Shown here: one piece after another, positions 18,286 through 27,777 of the stretch | How positions within the stretch are numbered: the stretch's first letter is position 1 | Layout of the letters: every line of letters starts with the position of its first letter | Assembly (NCBI GenBank): GCA_024683955.1 | Contig: JAIKXS010000073.1 | Coordinates: 1-64,000, forward strand | Origin: Desulfovibrio sp. | Lineage (GTDB): Bacteria > Desulfobacterota > Desulfovibrionia > Desulfovibrionales > Desulfovibrionaceae | Length of the DNA stretch: 64,000 nucleotides | Direction: 5' to 3' | Notes under the pieces: generated by a model | Told to the model about the DNA's origin: nothing | Seen by the model: only the letters and a program-made list of their open reading frames with translations | Databases searched by the model: none | Position numbers and translations under genes: made by a program

Positions 18286-19224
18286 TCACTTTCTGGTGGC
18301 TAGTAAATACAAGACTGCCATACGAACCGCCACGCCGGCAGCGACCTGGTCAAGAATCAGACTGGAAGCGGAATCAGCCACCTCATCCGCTATCTCAAGA
18401 CCTCTATTCAGAGGACCCGGGTGTAAAATACTCACGGAATGGCATGCACCTTCAAGATGACGCGCTGTGAGACAGAATCGCCTGGAATATTCTGCAAGGC
18501 TCGGCAGAAGGCCAGCCTGCTGACGTTCCAGCTGCAGTCGTAGGCACATGACGGCATCGACGTTCTTCACTGCTTCGTCAAGATCCGAATATACCTCAAC
18601 AGGCCAGCTTGCCACGCCAGCCGGCATCAGGGTCCTCGGACCGCACAGCCGAACATGAACGCCAAGCTTGTTCAGCAGCACGACATTGGACCTGGCGACC
18701 CGAGAATGGGCGATATCACCGAGTATGAGCAGCCTCTTCCCTGAAAACTCACCGTTCCAGGCCTTGCGAAGGCTGTAGCAGTCAAGAAGAGCCTGCGTTG
18801 GATGGGCGTGCCATCCGTCCCCCGCATTCACTACACCGCACGAAAGATGGTTTGCCAAAAAAAGCGAGGCACCGCTTGAAGAATGCCGGACTACTATAAC
18901 GTCTGGATTCATGGCCTGTAATGTCAGGGCCGTATCAAGAAGACTTTCTCCTTTGTTCAGACTGGATCCGGACTGGGACAGGGCATGAGTGTCCGCTGAA
19001 AGGCGTTTCCCGGCCACATCAAAGGAGGTTTTTGTTCGGGTGCTGTTTTCAACAAAAAGCAAAACGATGGTCCTTCCCTGGAGTGTTGGAACCTTGCGGA
19101 CCGGACGTTTGTTTATTTCCTCAAAACTTCTAGCCAAATCAAGCAGGTGAAATACATCAGACCGACTCAACTGACTTGTATCGAGCAGATCTTTATGCTG
19201 CCAGAGGTACCGATTATCGCTCAT
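18286..19224 (-). CDS. pyrB: Aspartate carbamoyltransferase catalytic subunit
   Basis: Joins carbamoyl phosphate and aspartate at the start of pyrimidine synthesis. The 312-residue product has the carbamoyl-phosphate loop [18 protein letters not shown] near residue 50, [13 protein letters not shown] (HPTQ, about 130), LRLQLERQQ and the aspartate-binding [10 protein letters not shown] (about 265). The second of two adjacent ATGs (19224) is chosen for its spacing to GGAGAG. No regulatory chain gene (pyrI) is beside it. It is the first gene of the pyrB-pyrC-memo operon and borders the accessory island upstream. Confidence 0.96.
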   Translation of the reverse strand: MSDNRYLWQHKDLLDTSQLSRSDVFHLLDLARSFEEINKRPVRKVPTLQGRTIVLLFVENSTRTKTSFDVAGKRLSADTHALSQSGSSLNKGESLLDTALTLQAMNPDVIVVRHSSSGASLFLANHLSCGVVNAGDGWHAHPTQALLDCYSLRKAWNGEFSGKRLLILGDIAHSRVARSNVVLLNKLGVHVRLCGPRTLMPAGVASWPVEVYSDLDEAVKNVDAVMCLRLQLERQQAGLLPSLAEYSRRFCLTARHLEGACHSVSILHPGPLNRGLEIADEVADSASSLILDQVAAGVAVRMAVLYLLATRK

Positions 19225-19889
19225 CATTCTCTCCTGCTTCAAGAACCTAAAGTGCATTTTTCTGGCCTTAGCAAGGGGGCTCGACAACGCAGTCGAAGGG
19301 GTGGCTCCCTCACGAAGCAAGCTGACGTACGCCGGGCACACACCGTACAAGATCTGCCTAGCGCATCGATCACATGTGCGCGGTCAAGAACGTACACTTT
19401 CCGTGACTCTCGACAAAAATGCTGCGCGCACTTTTTTCCCTCCTAGCATTTTTTACGCATATTTTACCCTCATTGCAAGAAAAAGCTCCGCAAGATCCTA
19501 ACGCATTCTGACAACTCCCTTAGCCAAAGGAAGCCGTGTCAGCCGCACCGATCCGGTGTTTTGAGGATTCTCTCCGAAATACCCGACTACTTCAGAAAGG
19601 GTTCACACTCTTCATTCTCAGACGTTCAGGTCATACGGTTTCCGGTTGAGCGGGAACGTCCAGTGCAGAGCAGCCTAACGGACGGCAACGGTCTGCCTTT
19701 AAACAAGAAAGTGCAGCTCAACCTCTCTGTTCAGTATGATCGTCACACGATTTTTCCACCGCTGTTCGGACCTTCTCTTGCCATCCTCAATGCAACGCAA
19801 CAAAGTCGTTCCTTTTTTCACTGCACATACCAAAATCCGTTGTGCTGCTGTCTTTATCAGTATTGTTTATTTCTAATCACGAAAATGGA
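19225..19889. other. Start of the accessory island; no intact gene
   Basis: This stretch between pyrB and the first transposase remnant should hold the pyrB promoter. An open frame runs into the IS5-type remnant from 19561, but its first 110 codons do not look like transposase or any family I know. I see no pyrimidine attenuator or PyrR-binding structure that I would defend. Confidence 0.4.
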
Positions 19890-20703
19890 GATGATAAAAA
19901 AGCGTCCTTCTCATAAATTGAGACCACCGCACGGCAAAATTCAAACAACATATAAGATATTATTGAATAAATATACTATAGACTATATTTGTGACAGGCT
20001 TTCTTTTCGTCGTTTTATTGGACTCGGCATGACGGATGACGTGCCAGATGCCACGACCTTCTGCCTTTTTCGACAGGATTTGCCGGGACAAAAACTTAGC
20101 GAAAGCCTCTTCCATATCGTTTTGAGCCAGCTTCTTAAAAAAGGTGATTTCAGGCAGGGCGTCCGCGTGGACGCAACGGTTGCAGAATCGTCAAGACGTC
20201 CTCGAACGACGCCGGACGTTGTACCGCAGGACAGGGCTGAAGTTGATGCAGATGCCCGGCATGTTACCGTTTCCCTCTCAGACGATACGGAAGCAGTATG
20301 GGTGTATATGACGGCCGCTCCCACCCATGGATTTGTTGCAGGCGGACATGTCACTCCCGCAAATCGAAGCGATATGAATGAGCTTGGACAGCTGCTGTCA
20401 GAAATACCTGCTGAGATACGTGGACGCTGCTATGCAGACAAGGGATATACCGGCAACTCCAATCGCACCGTTGTTCGCCAAAAAGGATTCAAAGACGGTA
20501 TTATGGAAAAAGCTGTACGAGGCAAGCCCCTGAGCCAATGGCAGAAGATCCGCAACAAGAGCATTTCTTCTGTACGTTGTGGTATAAAACGAATCTTGTT
20601 CGTGCACGAACACTCTGCTCTGCTTGGGATCCGTGCGCCCAAAAACCGTGAAAACGATCAAAAAGGCCATAAAAATGTAAGAAATCGCGAAGAAATGGAT
20701 ACA
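19890..20703 (+). pseudogene. Decayed IS5-family transposase
   Basis: The translated segment has IS5-type landmarks: TDDVPDATTFCLFRQDL (helix-turn-helix end), VDATVAESSRRP (first catalytic Asp region), VAGGHVTPANRSDM (second), and YADKGYTGNSNR. After RNKSISSVRCGIKRI the family's C-terminus (normally the catalytic Glu and a long helix) is lost from this frame. A short family-like tail, KTVKTIKKAIKM, continues in another frame around 20625-20680, which points to a frameshift. The normal N-terminus is also missing. It is therefore an inactive remnant. It marks the left edge of the island around the effector genes. Confidence 0.75.
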
Positions 20704-20870
20704 TAGTAGCGAAAATTTTTCACACCGAGCCGAAAAATTCCCATACGACCATATTATTCAGCGTTCTTACTTTGCGAGTAGTTGTGGCGGCGCTCCGATT
20801 TCTGTTTTGCGACAGTACATTGAAAATCAGCGCTTCCCAAGCTGAAAAGGCAAAGATTCCAGTTGAGGTG

Positions 20871-20910
20871 CGCCGTAAAAGCCCGTCCTGAAGGACGGGC
20901 TTTTACGGCG
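20871..20910. terminator. Bidirectional terminator, perfect 19-bp stem
   Basis: CGCCGTAAAAGCCCGTCCT (20871-20889) is perfectly complementary to 20892-20910, leaving only two bases between the arms. TTTT and AAAA runs lie inside the stem, so it can work in both directions. It lies 35 bases past the stop of the chaperone gene on the minus strand and after the IS5 remnant on the plus strand. Confidence 0.75.
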
Positions 20911-20944
20911 CGTTGTATAAAATGCTTCTTTTGGGCAACTATTG

Positions 20945-21391
20945 TTAAGCTTTCAGGTTAAATCCTGACGGAAGGCCGGCCTCCGCGTCATTCTCCGAGT
21001 GTGTTGCATGCCCGAGCTGCTTCTTCCATGAAATGACCTGGGCGAGAAAACGGTTGACGGCCTGTTCAAGGGCGGTGCAGTCAGCAAAATTTTCATCATG
21101 GCGCTTCCACAGCACCACGTTGCCCAGGGCTTCGTGCACGGCAATGGCGGCCCCGCCCGTCTGCGCCCCCAGCAGGGAGGCCGTAAGCAGTTTCAGGCAG
21201 GCTTTGCCGTCGTGCAGGGGAGCGGGGCCTAACTCCGCATGGAAGAGCACGGAACAATCATCCGGATTGGGTGTAAAGGTGATTTCATGCTCGTTGTCAA
21301 AAAGCATGGCCACGCTGCCGTTGTCATCGAACTGCAGAGGGCCGACGCCGATTTTTTCCGCCAGTTCTTGCATCACATTGTTGAATTGCAT
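20945..21391 (-). CDS. CesT/Tir-type type III secretion chaperone
   Basis: Class I chaperones of this type are small acidic dimers that bind the N-terminus of one effector and guide it to the secretion system. The 148-residue protein shows the family layout in order. A first helix (NNVMQELAEKIGVGPLQFDD) is followed by strands around SVAMLFDNEHEITFTPN. Then comes the LGPAP turn, a middle helix LKLLTASLLGAQTGGAAIAV, a strand NVVLWKRH, and a final helix ALEQAVNRFLAQVISWKKQL. The start at 21391 has AAGGGA upstream; a longer frame exists but adds unrelated residues. It follows the large effector-like gene by 31 bases on the same strand, which is the usual effector/chaperone pairing. No secretion apparatus gene is in the window. 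Confidence 0.8.
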   Translation of the reverse strand: MQFNNVMQELAEKIGVGPLQFDDNGSVAMLFDNEHEITFTPNPDDCSVLFHAELGPAPLHDGKACLKLLTASLLGAQTGGAAIAVHEALGNVVLWKRHDENFADCTALEQAVNRFLAQVISWKKQLGHATHSENDAEAGLPSGFNLKA

Positions 21392-21422
21392 GGGGCATCC
21401 CTTGGTTTTTACATGGAAAGCA

Positions 21423-24400
21423 TTAATGGTAAAATTTGGAAAGTATGGGAAACATCTGGCTGTTGTTTCGGATAACGTCTTCAAAGCGCTGCATGTACTG
21501 GTCGCTCGGCACTTCCCAATCCTTCTCGAACTCCGCGGCGTTTTCTGCTTGAAGTTTTTCGAACTGCTCCCGAAAGTGATCGACCTCTGCATTCGTCTTT
21601 GCTTCAATAATTTTTATCTGGAGATCCATACTTTCCTGACGGCGCTTGCAGATCGGGTTGGTCAGGCGCTGCAGCAGGTCGGCCTCCTTGGCGAGCTGAG
21701 CGCGTATCTTTTCAGCCTCCCTGTCCGTAATCTCCCCGTTTTTGCCGAGCAGGAAGAGGAACTTCTTTATGTCAAAGTCGGCCGTGCGACCAATGTCAAG
21801 TGAATCGGCCGCGTTGAGCAGCATGGCCTCCAGGGTCTGTCCCTTGTGTGCGTCTATGCTGTCCTTGACCTGCTGTTCGTAGTCTTCGCCCATGGTGTCT
21901 TCGCCGAACATTTTCCTCATGGCTTCGACGGTTATATCCGCGCTGCGGCCTTCCCAGCGGTCACTCCCGCCTCCCTTGCGGCCCAGGTCATGCCCGGCTA
22001 TGCCACAGAGCACGGCGTTTCTGTCTACCTTGATGCCCCGCGCCTCCAGAATGTTGCACAGCACATTGGCGAAGATGTACGCCCTGGCGATGTGATTGCG
22101 GCCGTGAACGGAAGTCCCCTTCTCAAAGGTTTTTTCGTGATTGATGTAGCCGTCCATCACCGAGATGAGGAATTTGCGGCGGTCCGCCTCGTTCTGCGGC
22201 ATTTTTTCCGGATGCGCGGGAACCGGGAACGGCGGGTAGCCCGGATACGTTGCATCAAACTTTTCGGCGAAATCGGGAAATGATTCCCTGATGGCATCGC
22301 GCACGGGCTTCTGTACCAGAGAGAGGCCGCCGATAAAGGACGGCGTTCGGGGAAAGTCCTGCCCGGCGACGCGGCAGGAATTATTTGCATTTAGTGAAAG
22401 AAACGAGTGGGCAAGTCTGAGGTTAGCAGAGTCGGGGAAGTCCATACATACTCTATTTATGGTTTCAAGCTGCCCGAGAAACGCCATCATTTCCGGACCG
22501 GCCAGGCGGGAGGAAAGCTTTTTCAGCGCGTCCCCGGCCATGGGCGGATCACCATGCTGCAGCAGGACAAGCGACATGTTGGAAACACGGTCCTGCTCGG
22601 AAATCTTGTCGTCAGGGCCGATCTCGATACCCTGTTGCTCGAACGATTCCAAAATTGGCCCGATGTCCTTGTCAAAATTTCCGGCAAGCGCATTGATGCG
22701 CACGAATATCTGTGCGGGCGTGAGGGGCGGTTCAGCCTCCGCTATTTCCTTGAAAAGCTTGGCCTGCTCATTGGCGTGTTTGAGGATAACCCGCATCTCA
22801 TCCGGGGTGCGCAGCGCCTTGGCGGCGACCACCCAGGAGGTGATGGCGGTCTTTTGCGCTCCGGTGATCTCCATCTTTTCCAGTTCGCGCAGCAGTTCTG
22901 CCTTCAGGCGGAGGATGGGGAGCGCCACCTCGTTAAAGCAGTTTTCCATCAAGTTGTCCAGAGTGCCGCTCTTGGCCTTGGCCAGCTGTTTATGCACTGC
23001 GCGTTCGAATTTGTCCGCCAGCATGTTCAGGGCATTGCCTTCCAGGCGGAGCGCGCCCTTAGGCAGGCCCTGCGTCAGTTCGGGATGCATCCTTCTCAGG
23101 GAAGCGATCTTTTCGTCCAGTGTCGAAATGACATCTTCAATGGTTTTGTTCAGCTCGGAAGGATCTATGTGCTTCAGGTTGAACGCCTCCTGCTCTTTCA
23201 AGGTGATTTGGTCGGCATCGTCGTCTACCGAATCCGGGTTATCATCAAAGATGGTGACCTTGATGCCGGTTTCTTTCTGATACGCTTCAGCCTGGACGCG
23301 CACTGCGGCCTTTTCTTCGTTGGGCACGTCCCCCATGTTGATGCGGATTTCAGCGATGTCCCTGATGGGAACGATAGGCCCCTGTATCTGCGCCTCGATA
23401 TAAGGCACGTGCTCGAGCACGGCATTAGGCCGTGCGCCATCACGGTTTTGCAGCGTGGCGCGGGCCAGGTTGTTGCCGTCCACGGAATCCATCTGCGTGA
23501 CGAGCGATTCCAGGTTGTCGTGGGTCGCCATATTGCGGCGGGTCGCCTCGGCGTCGCCGAAACACTCCGTAAGAAAGGCGTTGAATGTGCTGAGCATATC
23601 ATCGCACTGCTCCAGATTCCCTTCAAAGTGCGCCTTGATGCTTTCAGGCAGCTCCTTTTTGAGCGTAAAAACGTCAGCCAGCTCGTCCGGAAATTTGGCA
23701 ATCTTGTCCAGAAGCGCCTCAAAGTCTTTGCGTTCCTTGGAATTCGGGTCCTTGAGGGCGTTGATGAGGCTTTGTGGGATGTCCTTGCCGAAGCGCTGCC
23801 GCGTTGCATGGTTGTTCACGCCATCCAGCAGGCGGTAGAAATTCTCACGCCGTTTCTCTTCGACGTTGATGCGCGGGGAAACAAAGGAGTCGTTGACAGT
23901 ATATGTCGCACGTTTGGCCACGTGAGGCTTCAGCACGATGGCCGAGCTGCCGTAGCCTGCCCTGTCGGTAATCGCGCCGCCCTTATGCCCCCTGATGTTG
24001 AGCGCTCCGTAGAGGGGCCTTTCGTCGGCCTGAACGTTGTGCCCCTTGAACTCGGGAAAGAGCAGCTCTTCCGTCGAGTTGCGCTCGTCAAGGTAGCCCG
24101 CTCCTTTGGGGTCAGTCCCCTGGTTATGCAGGTGGAAAATGTTGACCATGGGGGAATTGGGATTTTTGAAGATAGAGTTCGTCCCGTCTAAAAGATACTT
24201 CGTCTGCATGTTCATGGTGAGTTCCTGCTTGCGCAGTGTATCGCCAATCTCCTTCACGGTGACGTTATCAAGTTTGCGGGCCTTGAGCTTTTTCTGTTCG
24301 CCCGCTGCCGTCCTTTCGCGTATGGTTGAGCTTGAGGCGGCCGTTTCCGTCAGTGCCACCAGGTTGGCCGCCGAGATGTCAAGTTCCTCCACATGCTTTT

Positions 24401-25079
24401 CCGCGTTGCCGACGCTGCCGAACTGGACCGTCAGCGGCTTGGGGGCCTCCACATCATCGTCCTGCTTTGCCGCGCCTCCCGGATTGCCGGCGTTCTGTGC
24501 CATCTGCTCGTTTATGGAGCGGTTGCTGATCTCCTTAATCACCAGCGCCTGCAGGTCGAAAAGCTGTGCCGCCGTTGCTCTTGCATCGCCGGCCTTGGGG
24601 TTGGTCTGCCCCTCGTGCTGAAGCGCGGTCTGCAGAAGGTCCATCTCTGCCGAGCAGAACGTTTGGTACACAGCCGAAAGCTCCCTGTTGGAAAGGCTCT
24701 GCACCGTGGCGCTGAATGTCCACATGGTGTCCATCTTCTGCTCTTCCGAGAGTTGATCAAGTTTATCCAGACGGTCTGTCTGCAGCTGCATGGCCTTCAG
24801 CGCCCCCAGAAGCCCCTTTGCATCAAGGGAGCCTGTGCGGCTATGCAACGTTTGCAGCGCGTCAGCCGCATTTTTTTGCAGCCCCTCTGTGCCCCGGGCG
24901 ATTTGTGTCGCTGTAGTAAACCCGGCAAAAGGAATATTCGCGGATTTTATTTCGTCAAGGCGTATTGGGGAACCCCTGCCAATCTGCACCGTGTGATTGC
25001 CGAAAACTCCCGTGCTTTCCGTGATGCCGCGCGAAGCCAGTTCCTTGCGTATAATAGAGTCTGCCTTAATCTGTGACAT
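21423..25079 (-). CDS. Large putative type III effector with DUF3626-like and HD/SidE-phosphodiesterase-like domains
   Basis: This is an unnamed 1218-residue protein with no signal peptide or membrane segment. Residues about 310-405 resemble DUF3626, with ERPLYGALNIRGHKGG, GYGSSAIVLKPHV and RATYTVNDSF. Residues about 985-1100 form an HD-type metal site: VHGRNHIARA, GHDLGRKGGG, SDRWEGRSAD, DAHKG and NAADSLDIGR. The spacing HG-x2-H-x2-R, then HD, then D-x-WE, then a later HK looks to me like the phosphodiesterase domain of Legionella SidE effectors. The remaining sequence is helical and unrecognised. The start at 25079 has GGAG 8 bases upstream; a longer frame adds 47 non-family residues. A CesT-type chaperone gene follows directly, which supports secretion into a host cell. 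Transposase remnants flank the pair. Secretion and activity are inference; the HD motif is visible. Confidence 0.7.
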   Translation of the reverse strand: MSQIKADSIIRKELASRGITESTGVFGNHTVQIGRGSPIRLDEIKSANIPFAGFTTATQIARGTEGLQKNAADALQTLHSRTGSLDAKGLLGALKAMQLQTDRLDKLDQLSEEQKMDTMWTFSATVQSLSNRELSAVYQTFCSAEMDLLQTALQHEGQTNPKAGDARATAAQLFDLQALVIKEISNRSINEQMAQNAGNPGGAAKQDDDVEAPKPLTVQFGSVGNAEKHVEELDISAANLVALTETAASSSTIRERTAAGEQKKLKARKLDNVTVKEIGDTLRKQELTMNMQTKYLLDGTNSIFKNPNSPMVNIFHLHNQGTDPKGAGYLDERNSTEELLFPEFKGHNVQADERPLYGALNIRGHKGGAITDRAGYGSSAIVLKPHVAKRATYTVNDSFVSPRINVEEKRRENFYRLLDGVNNHATRQRFGKDIPQSLINALKDPNSKERKDFEALLDKIAKFPDELADVFTLKKELPESIKAHFEGNLEQCDDMLSTFNAFLTECFGDAEATRRNMATHDNLESLVTQMDSVDGNNLARATLQNRDGARPNAVLEHVPYIEAQIQGPIVPIRDIAEIRINMGDVPNEEKAAVRVQAEAYQKETGIKVTIFDDNPDSVDDDADQITLKEQEAFNLKHIDPSELNKTIEDVISTLDEKIASLRRMHPELTQGLPKGALRLEGNALNMLADKFERAVHKQLAKAKSGTLDNLMENCFNEVALPILRLKAELLRELEKMEITGAQKTAITSWVVAAKALRTPDEMRVILKHANEQAKLFKEIAEAEPPLTPAQIFVRINALAGNFDKDIGPILESFEQQGIEIGPDDKISEQDRVSNMSLVLLQHGDPPMAGDALKKLSSRLAGPEMMAFLGQLETINRVCMDFPDSANLRLAHSFLSLNANNSCRVAGQDFPRTPSFIGGLSLVQKPVRDAIRESFPDFAEKFDATYPGYPPFPVPAHPEKMPQNEADRRKFLISVMDGYINHEKTFEKGTSVHGRNHIARAYIFANVLCNILEARGIKVDRNAVLCGIAGHDLGRKGGGSDRWEGRSADITVEAMRKMFGEDTMGEDYEQQVKDSIDAHKGQTLEAMLLNAADSLDIGRTADFDIKKFLFLLGKNGEITDREAEKIRAQLAKEADLLQRLTNPICKRRQESMDLQIKIIEAKTNAEVDHFREQFEKLQAENAAEFEKDWEVPSDQYMQRFEDVIRNNSQMFPILSKFYH

Positions 25080-25277
25080 ATACTGTCTCCGGGTTAAATT
25101 GCCTGCTGGGAGGCATTGATTCTTTCTGTAGCGCCTTGAAAGCGCTTTGTCTGCATCAGGCCTCTTGCGAATGCCGCAAGCGCGGAGGGTACCCATTGGG
25201 GAGAAAATCATTCGTCCCAAGCTTTCCAGGAGCCCGCGTCGATGCGAGTTTTTACTGTCGCTAGCCTGACAACCGGT

Positions 25278-25675
25278 CTAAGTTATCAGCCTGTCAATGT
25301 GTTCCTTGTTCTCACCGTAAGCACTGTCAGTGATTTCGTCTGTTATGTGCTTAACGGGGCTTGAACAATTAGAAAAATCGGTGCGCAGCCCGGTTTTTAC
25401 GAATTTCCACAGTCTCTCTGTCAGATTCAAATTGGGACTGCAGGCCGGGCTGTAATCCTGATGAATGCCAGGTTTCTCTTCAAGATCCGTCACCGGCTTG
25501 AACTTTCGGTACCGCACGTTATCAAGGATAAGGAGGTGACGCACCTGATTGAGCGGAATTGGCAGGTATCCCTGATAAAAAACACTTCATTCTGCCCGAA
25601 TGGCTTCACAATACCTTGATTCATCTGTTCGGCCTGTTCTTTATGGGTAATTACGCAGTGTTCGGCAGCGACCAT
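25278..25675 (-). pseudogene. Decayed IS630-family transposase (C-terminal part)
   Basis: The minus strand encodes LLILDNVRYRKFK (IS630 second catalytic Asp region) and SPACSPNLNLTERLWKFVK (the family's NP/NL-x-ER motif with the catalytic Glu). The preceding family segment FYQGYLPIPLNQVRHL is in a different frame, so a frameshift lies near 25580, and the N-terminal half is absent. It is an inactive remnant immediately upstream of the effector gene's promoter region. Confidence 0.75.
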
Positions 25676-26263
25676 CCTCTATTTGCAGCAGCTGCCCTGC
25701 AAAGACCCTGTTGACTGATATTCTGACAATATCCTTAATTTTCTCAGAACCAGTGAAGCAGCCCTACATGGTAGCTTGTTTTTCTTATAAGGGGCTGAAC
25801 TCTCTGATAGAGACAACTGCTTCGATTTTCTAGACTCCTCTACTGGCAACTATCGAAAGGCGCCGTGAATATTTTGTCGCCAACATGCCTGCGCAGGCAT
25901 TGTTATCGGTTATGCTGAACGCAGCAACGCTCTCGCAGGCCCTTTTGTCTGTGTACGGGAAGAGTCTGCTCGATATTGATTTCTTCGCCTCATTCACTCA
26001 CGCGCTGCACTGTTTTGTTTTGCCACCGACGTGTCTGATGGTAAAGTCGCAATCTTCATTTTATATACTGCCATCTTAAGAAGCGAAACATCTTACATTT
26101 TACTCTGCTTTCCAGATGGTCATGGGCTCGATCTTTCCCGTGGAATGTATTGCTATTTTACTTAGGAGTCATCCCCGTCGATTCGTCGACACACCGATAG
26201 ACAAATATGTCGAAGTTTAAATTCACCTGGATCTCAATGGAGGTTGACGTTTCCACAGAGTAA
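25676..26263. other. Island DNA without a recognisable gene
   Basis: Short open frames only; none shows a family motif or a ribosome binding site. The stretch lies between two IS630-type remnants of opposite orientation and is probably decayed mobile DNA. Confidence 0.4.
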
Positions 26264-26623
26264 ACTGACACACATAAATATCAGCTATTTATTGAGCATT
26301 CGGCCTTATCAGTCTTCAACGATTTTATGATACGGATTATTCTTGACAAGTATTTGGCGCATACGTCCAAAGCAGTGCTTGCCTATCTTGCCGGTAAAAT
26401 AAGTCGTTTCCAATTTGCGTTTACTCCTGCACTCTCATCCTGGCTGAATCTTGTGGAACGTTTTTTCGGCAAAATGGCTAGTCAATGCCTGAATAAGCCA
26501 AGGGTGAAGTCAAAAGAGGAGCGTATCGTAATTATTACTCGTTTGATGGATGATGCTAATAATGCCCCGGTAATCTATTATTGGAAATGGAATCTTGAAG
26601 ATATCGTGAGTGCTTTTAATTAG
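26264..26623 (+). pseudogene. Second decayed IS630-family transposase (C-terminal part)
   Basis: The frame encodes RIILDKYLAHTSKAVLAYL (catalytic Asp region) and FTPALSSWLNLVERFFGKM (SSWLN-x-VE-x-F with the catalytic Glu), then a C-terminal helix. A stop codon at 26261 cuts off everything before it and no start is convincing. It belongs to a different IS630 subgroup from the remnant at 25278-25675 and lies on the opposite strand. Confidence 0.75.
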
Positions 26624-26684
26624 TAAGATTATTAACAGAACTAACTACTAGATATGTATGAGATTGCATGAGACAGAAAATTCC

Positions 26685-26727
26685 AAAAAAAACAGGTCCC
26701 ATGCGGTTTTTAAACTGCATGGGACCT
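26685..26727 (-). terminator. Terminator of tRNA-Leu
   Basis: An inverted repeat with core AGGTCCCATGC and GCATGGGACCT (26694-26727) is followed on the minus strand by a run of eight T. It lies 15 bases past the 3' end of tRNA-Leu. Confidence 0.85.
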
Positions 26728-26741
26728 GATGAAATCGTGGA

Positions 26742-26826
26742 TGGTACCGAGGGGGGGACTTGAACCCCCACAGCTTGCGCCACTGCCACCTCAAAGCAGC
26801 GTGTCTACCAATTCCACCACCTCGGC
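26742..26826 (-). tRNA. tRNA-Leu (anticodon GAG)
   Basis: The minus strand reads GCCGAGGTGGTGGAATTGG at the 5' end and GGTTCAAGTCC in the T arm, and ends in TACCA with the CCA encoded. The anticodon stem-loop is CTGCT-TTGAGGT-GGCAG, giving anticodon GAG. A long variable arm typical of leucine tRNAs is present. It marks the right edge of the accessory island, a common integration site, but no duplicated 3' end was found. Confidence 0.95.
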
Positions 26827-26982
26827 GCGATGGAAGTTTTTTATATGATCTTGAAAAAAAGAGCAAGTCCAAAATCAAGTTTTTGCAAAAAAAAGGCGAA
26901 TAGTATTTTGGGGAGGTGCGCCGGCAACGTCCGGAATGTGTCGTGCAGTCAATCGGTGTGCGCCTTCTTTTCCTTTAGCATC

Positions 26983-27043
26983 AAAAAAGGCATGTCTTCA
27001 TGTGGCGTAAGGAGATCTCCTAAGCAGGAAGGACATGCCTTTT
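26983..27043 (-). terminator. Long-loop terminator after cheW
   Basis: A 12-bp stem (AAAAGGCATGTC at 26985-26996 with GACATGCCTTTT at 27032-27043) encloses a 35-base loop that itself holds the palindrome GGAGATCTCC. On the minus strand the stem ends in CCTTTTTTG. It lies about 57 bases past the cheW stop. Confidence 0.65.
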
Positions 27044-27099
27044 ATCAGCAGTGGTGAACGCATCGGAGTGTAGATTGATCGTGCACCAACTTTAAAAAT

Positions 27100-27579
27100 T
27101 TACTGCATCTGTGTGAGTTTTTCGATGTCCTCTGTTGAGAGCAACTTATCAAGGTCGAGCATGATAAGGAGTCGATCTTTGAGCTGGCCGACACCGCTGA
27201 TGTAGTCCGAACCGATACCCGCGACAACAGGTGGCGGTGGCTCAACCGTATTTGAAGGAATACGGAGGACTTCAGCCACCGCATCCACGACAAACCCAAC
27301 AAGGATGTTATTGATAACGCAATCAATAATACGCGTATTTTTGTCGTGGGGTTTCGGGGCGAGATTAAATCTTCGCCTCAGATCAATAATAGGGATGACT
27401 TTGCCACGCAAATTGATAACACCTTCGACAAAGGCCGGTGCACGAGGAACTTTGGTGATTTCCATTGTCCGGATGATTTCCTGAACCTTGAGAATATCAA
27501 CACCAAATTCCTCTTCGCCGATACTGAATGTCACCAATTGCAGCAATTCATCATCATGTCTTTTTCCATCGGCTTCCAT
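27100..27579 (-). CDS. cheW: Chemotaxis coupling protein CheW
   Basis: CheW couples chemoreceptors to the CheA kinase at the cytoplasmic face of the membrane. The 159-residue protein has the CheW domain over almost its full length. LVTFSIGEEEFGVDILKVQEIIR is near residue 15, with VPRAPAFVEGVINLRGKVIPIIDLRRRF (about 43-70) and the second subdomain VGFVVDAVAEVLRI. The gene stands alone; no CheA or receptor gene is nearby. With the flagellin in this window it supports a motile, chemotactic cell. Confidence 0.96.
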   Translation of the reverse strand: MEADGKRHDDELLQLVTFSIGEEEFGVDILKVQEIIRTMEITKVPRAPAFVEGVINLRGKVIPIIDLRRRFNLAPKPHDKNTRIIDCVINNILVGFVVDAVAEVLRIPSNTVEPPPPVVAGIGSDYISGVGQLKDRLLIMLDLDKLLSTEDIEKLTQMQ

Positions 27580-27777
27580 AGAAACTCCCTTACGGCCAAA
27601 GAGTGATTACTGCAAGAAAAAACGATCGGGCGCGCAGTCTTGGAAGGCAGCCTTGCGCACCATAGTATTTTTGACGTGCCGGGGCACGCAGTTCCACAGC
27701 GTTGTTCTCCTTATCGGCTTATCTTGCAAGCACTCTAGGGCTTTTGCAAAAAAACTTCCCTGACGGTTCTTCACGCC

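Noticed and set aside
22407..24191. Long plus-strand open frame of 594 codons opposite the effector gene
   Set aside because: It is the shadow of the minus-strand gene; the effector frame has a ribosome binding site, domain motifs and a chaperone partner, whereas this frame has none.
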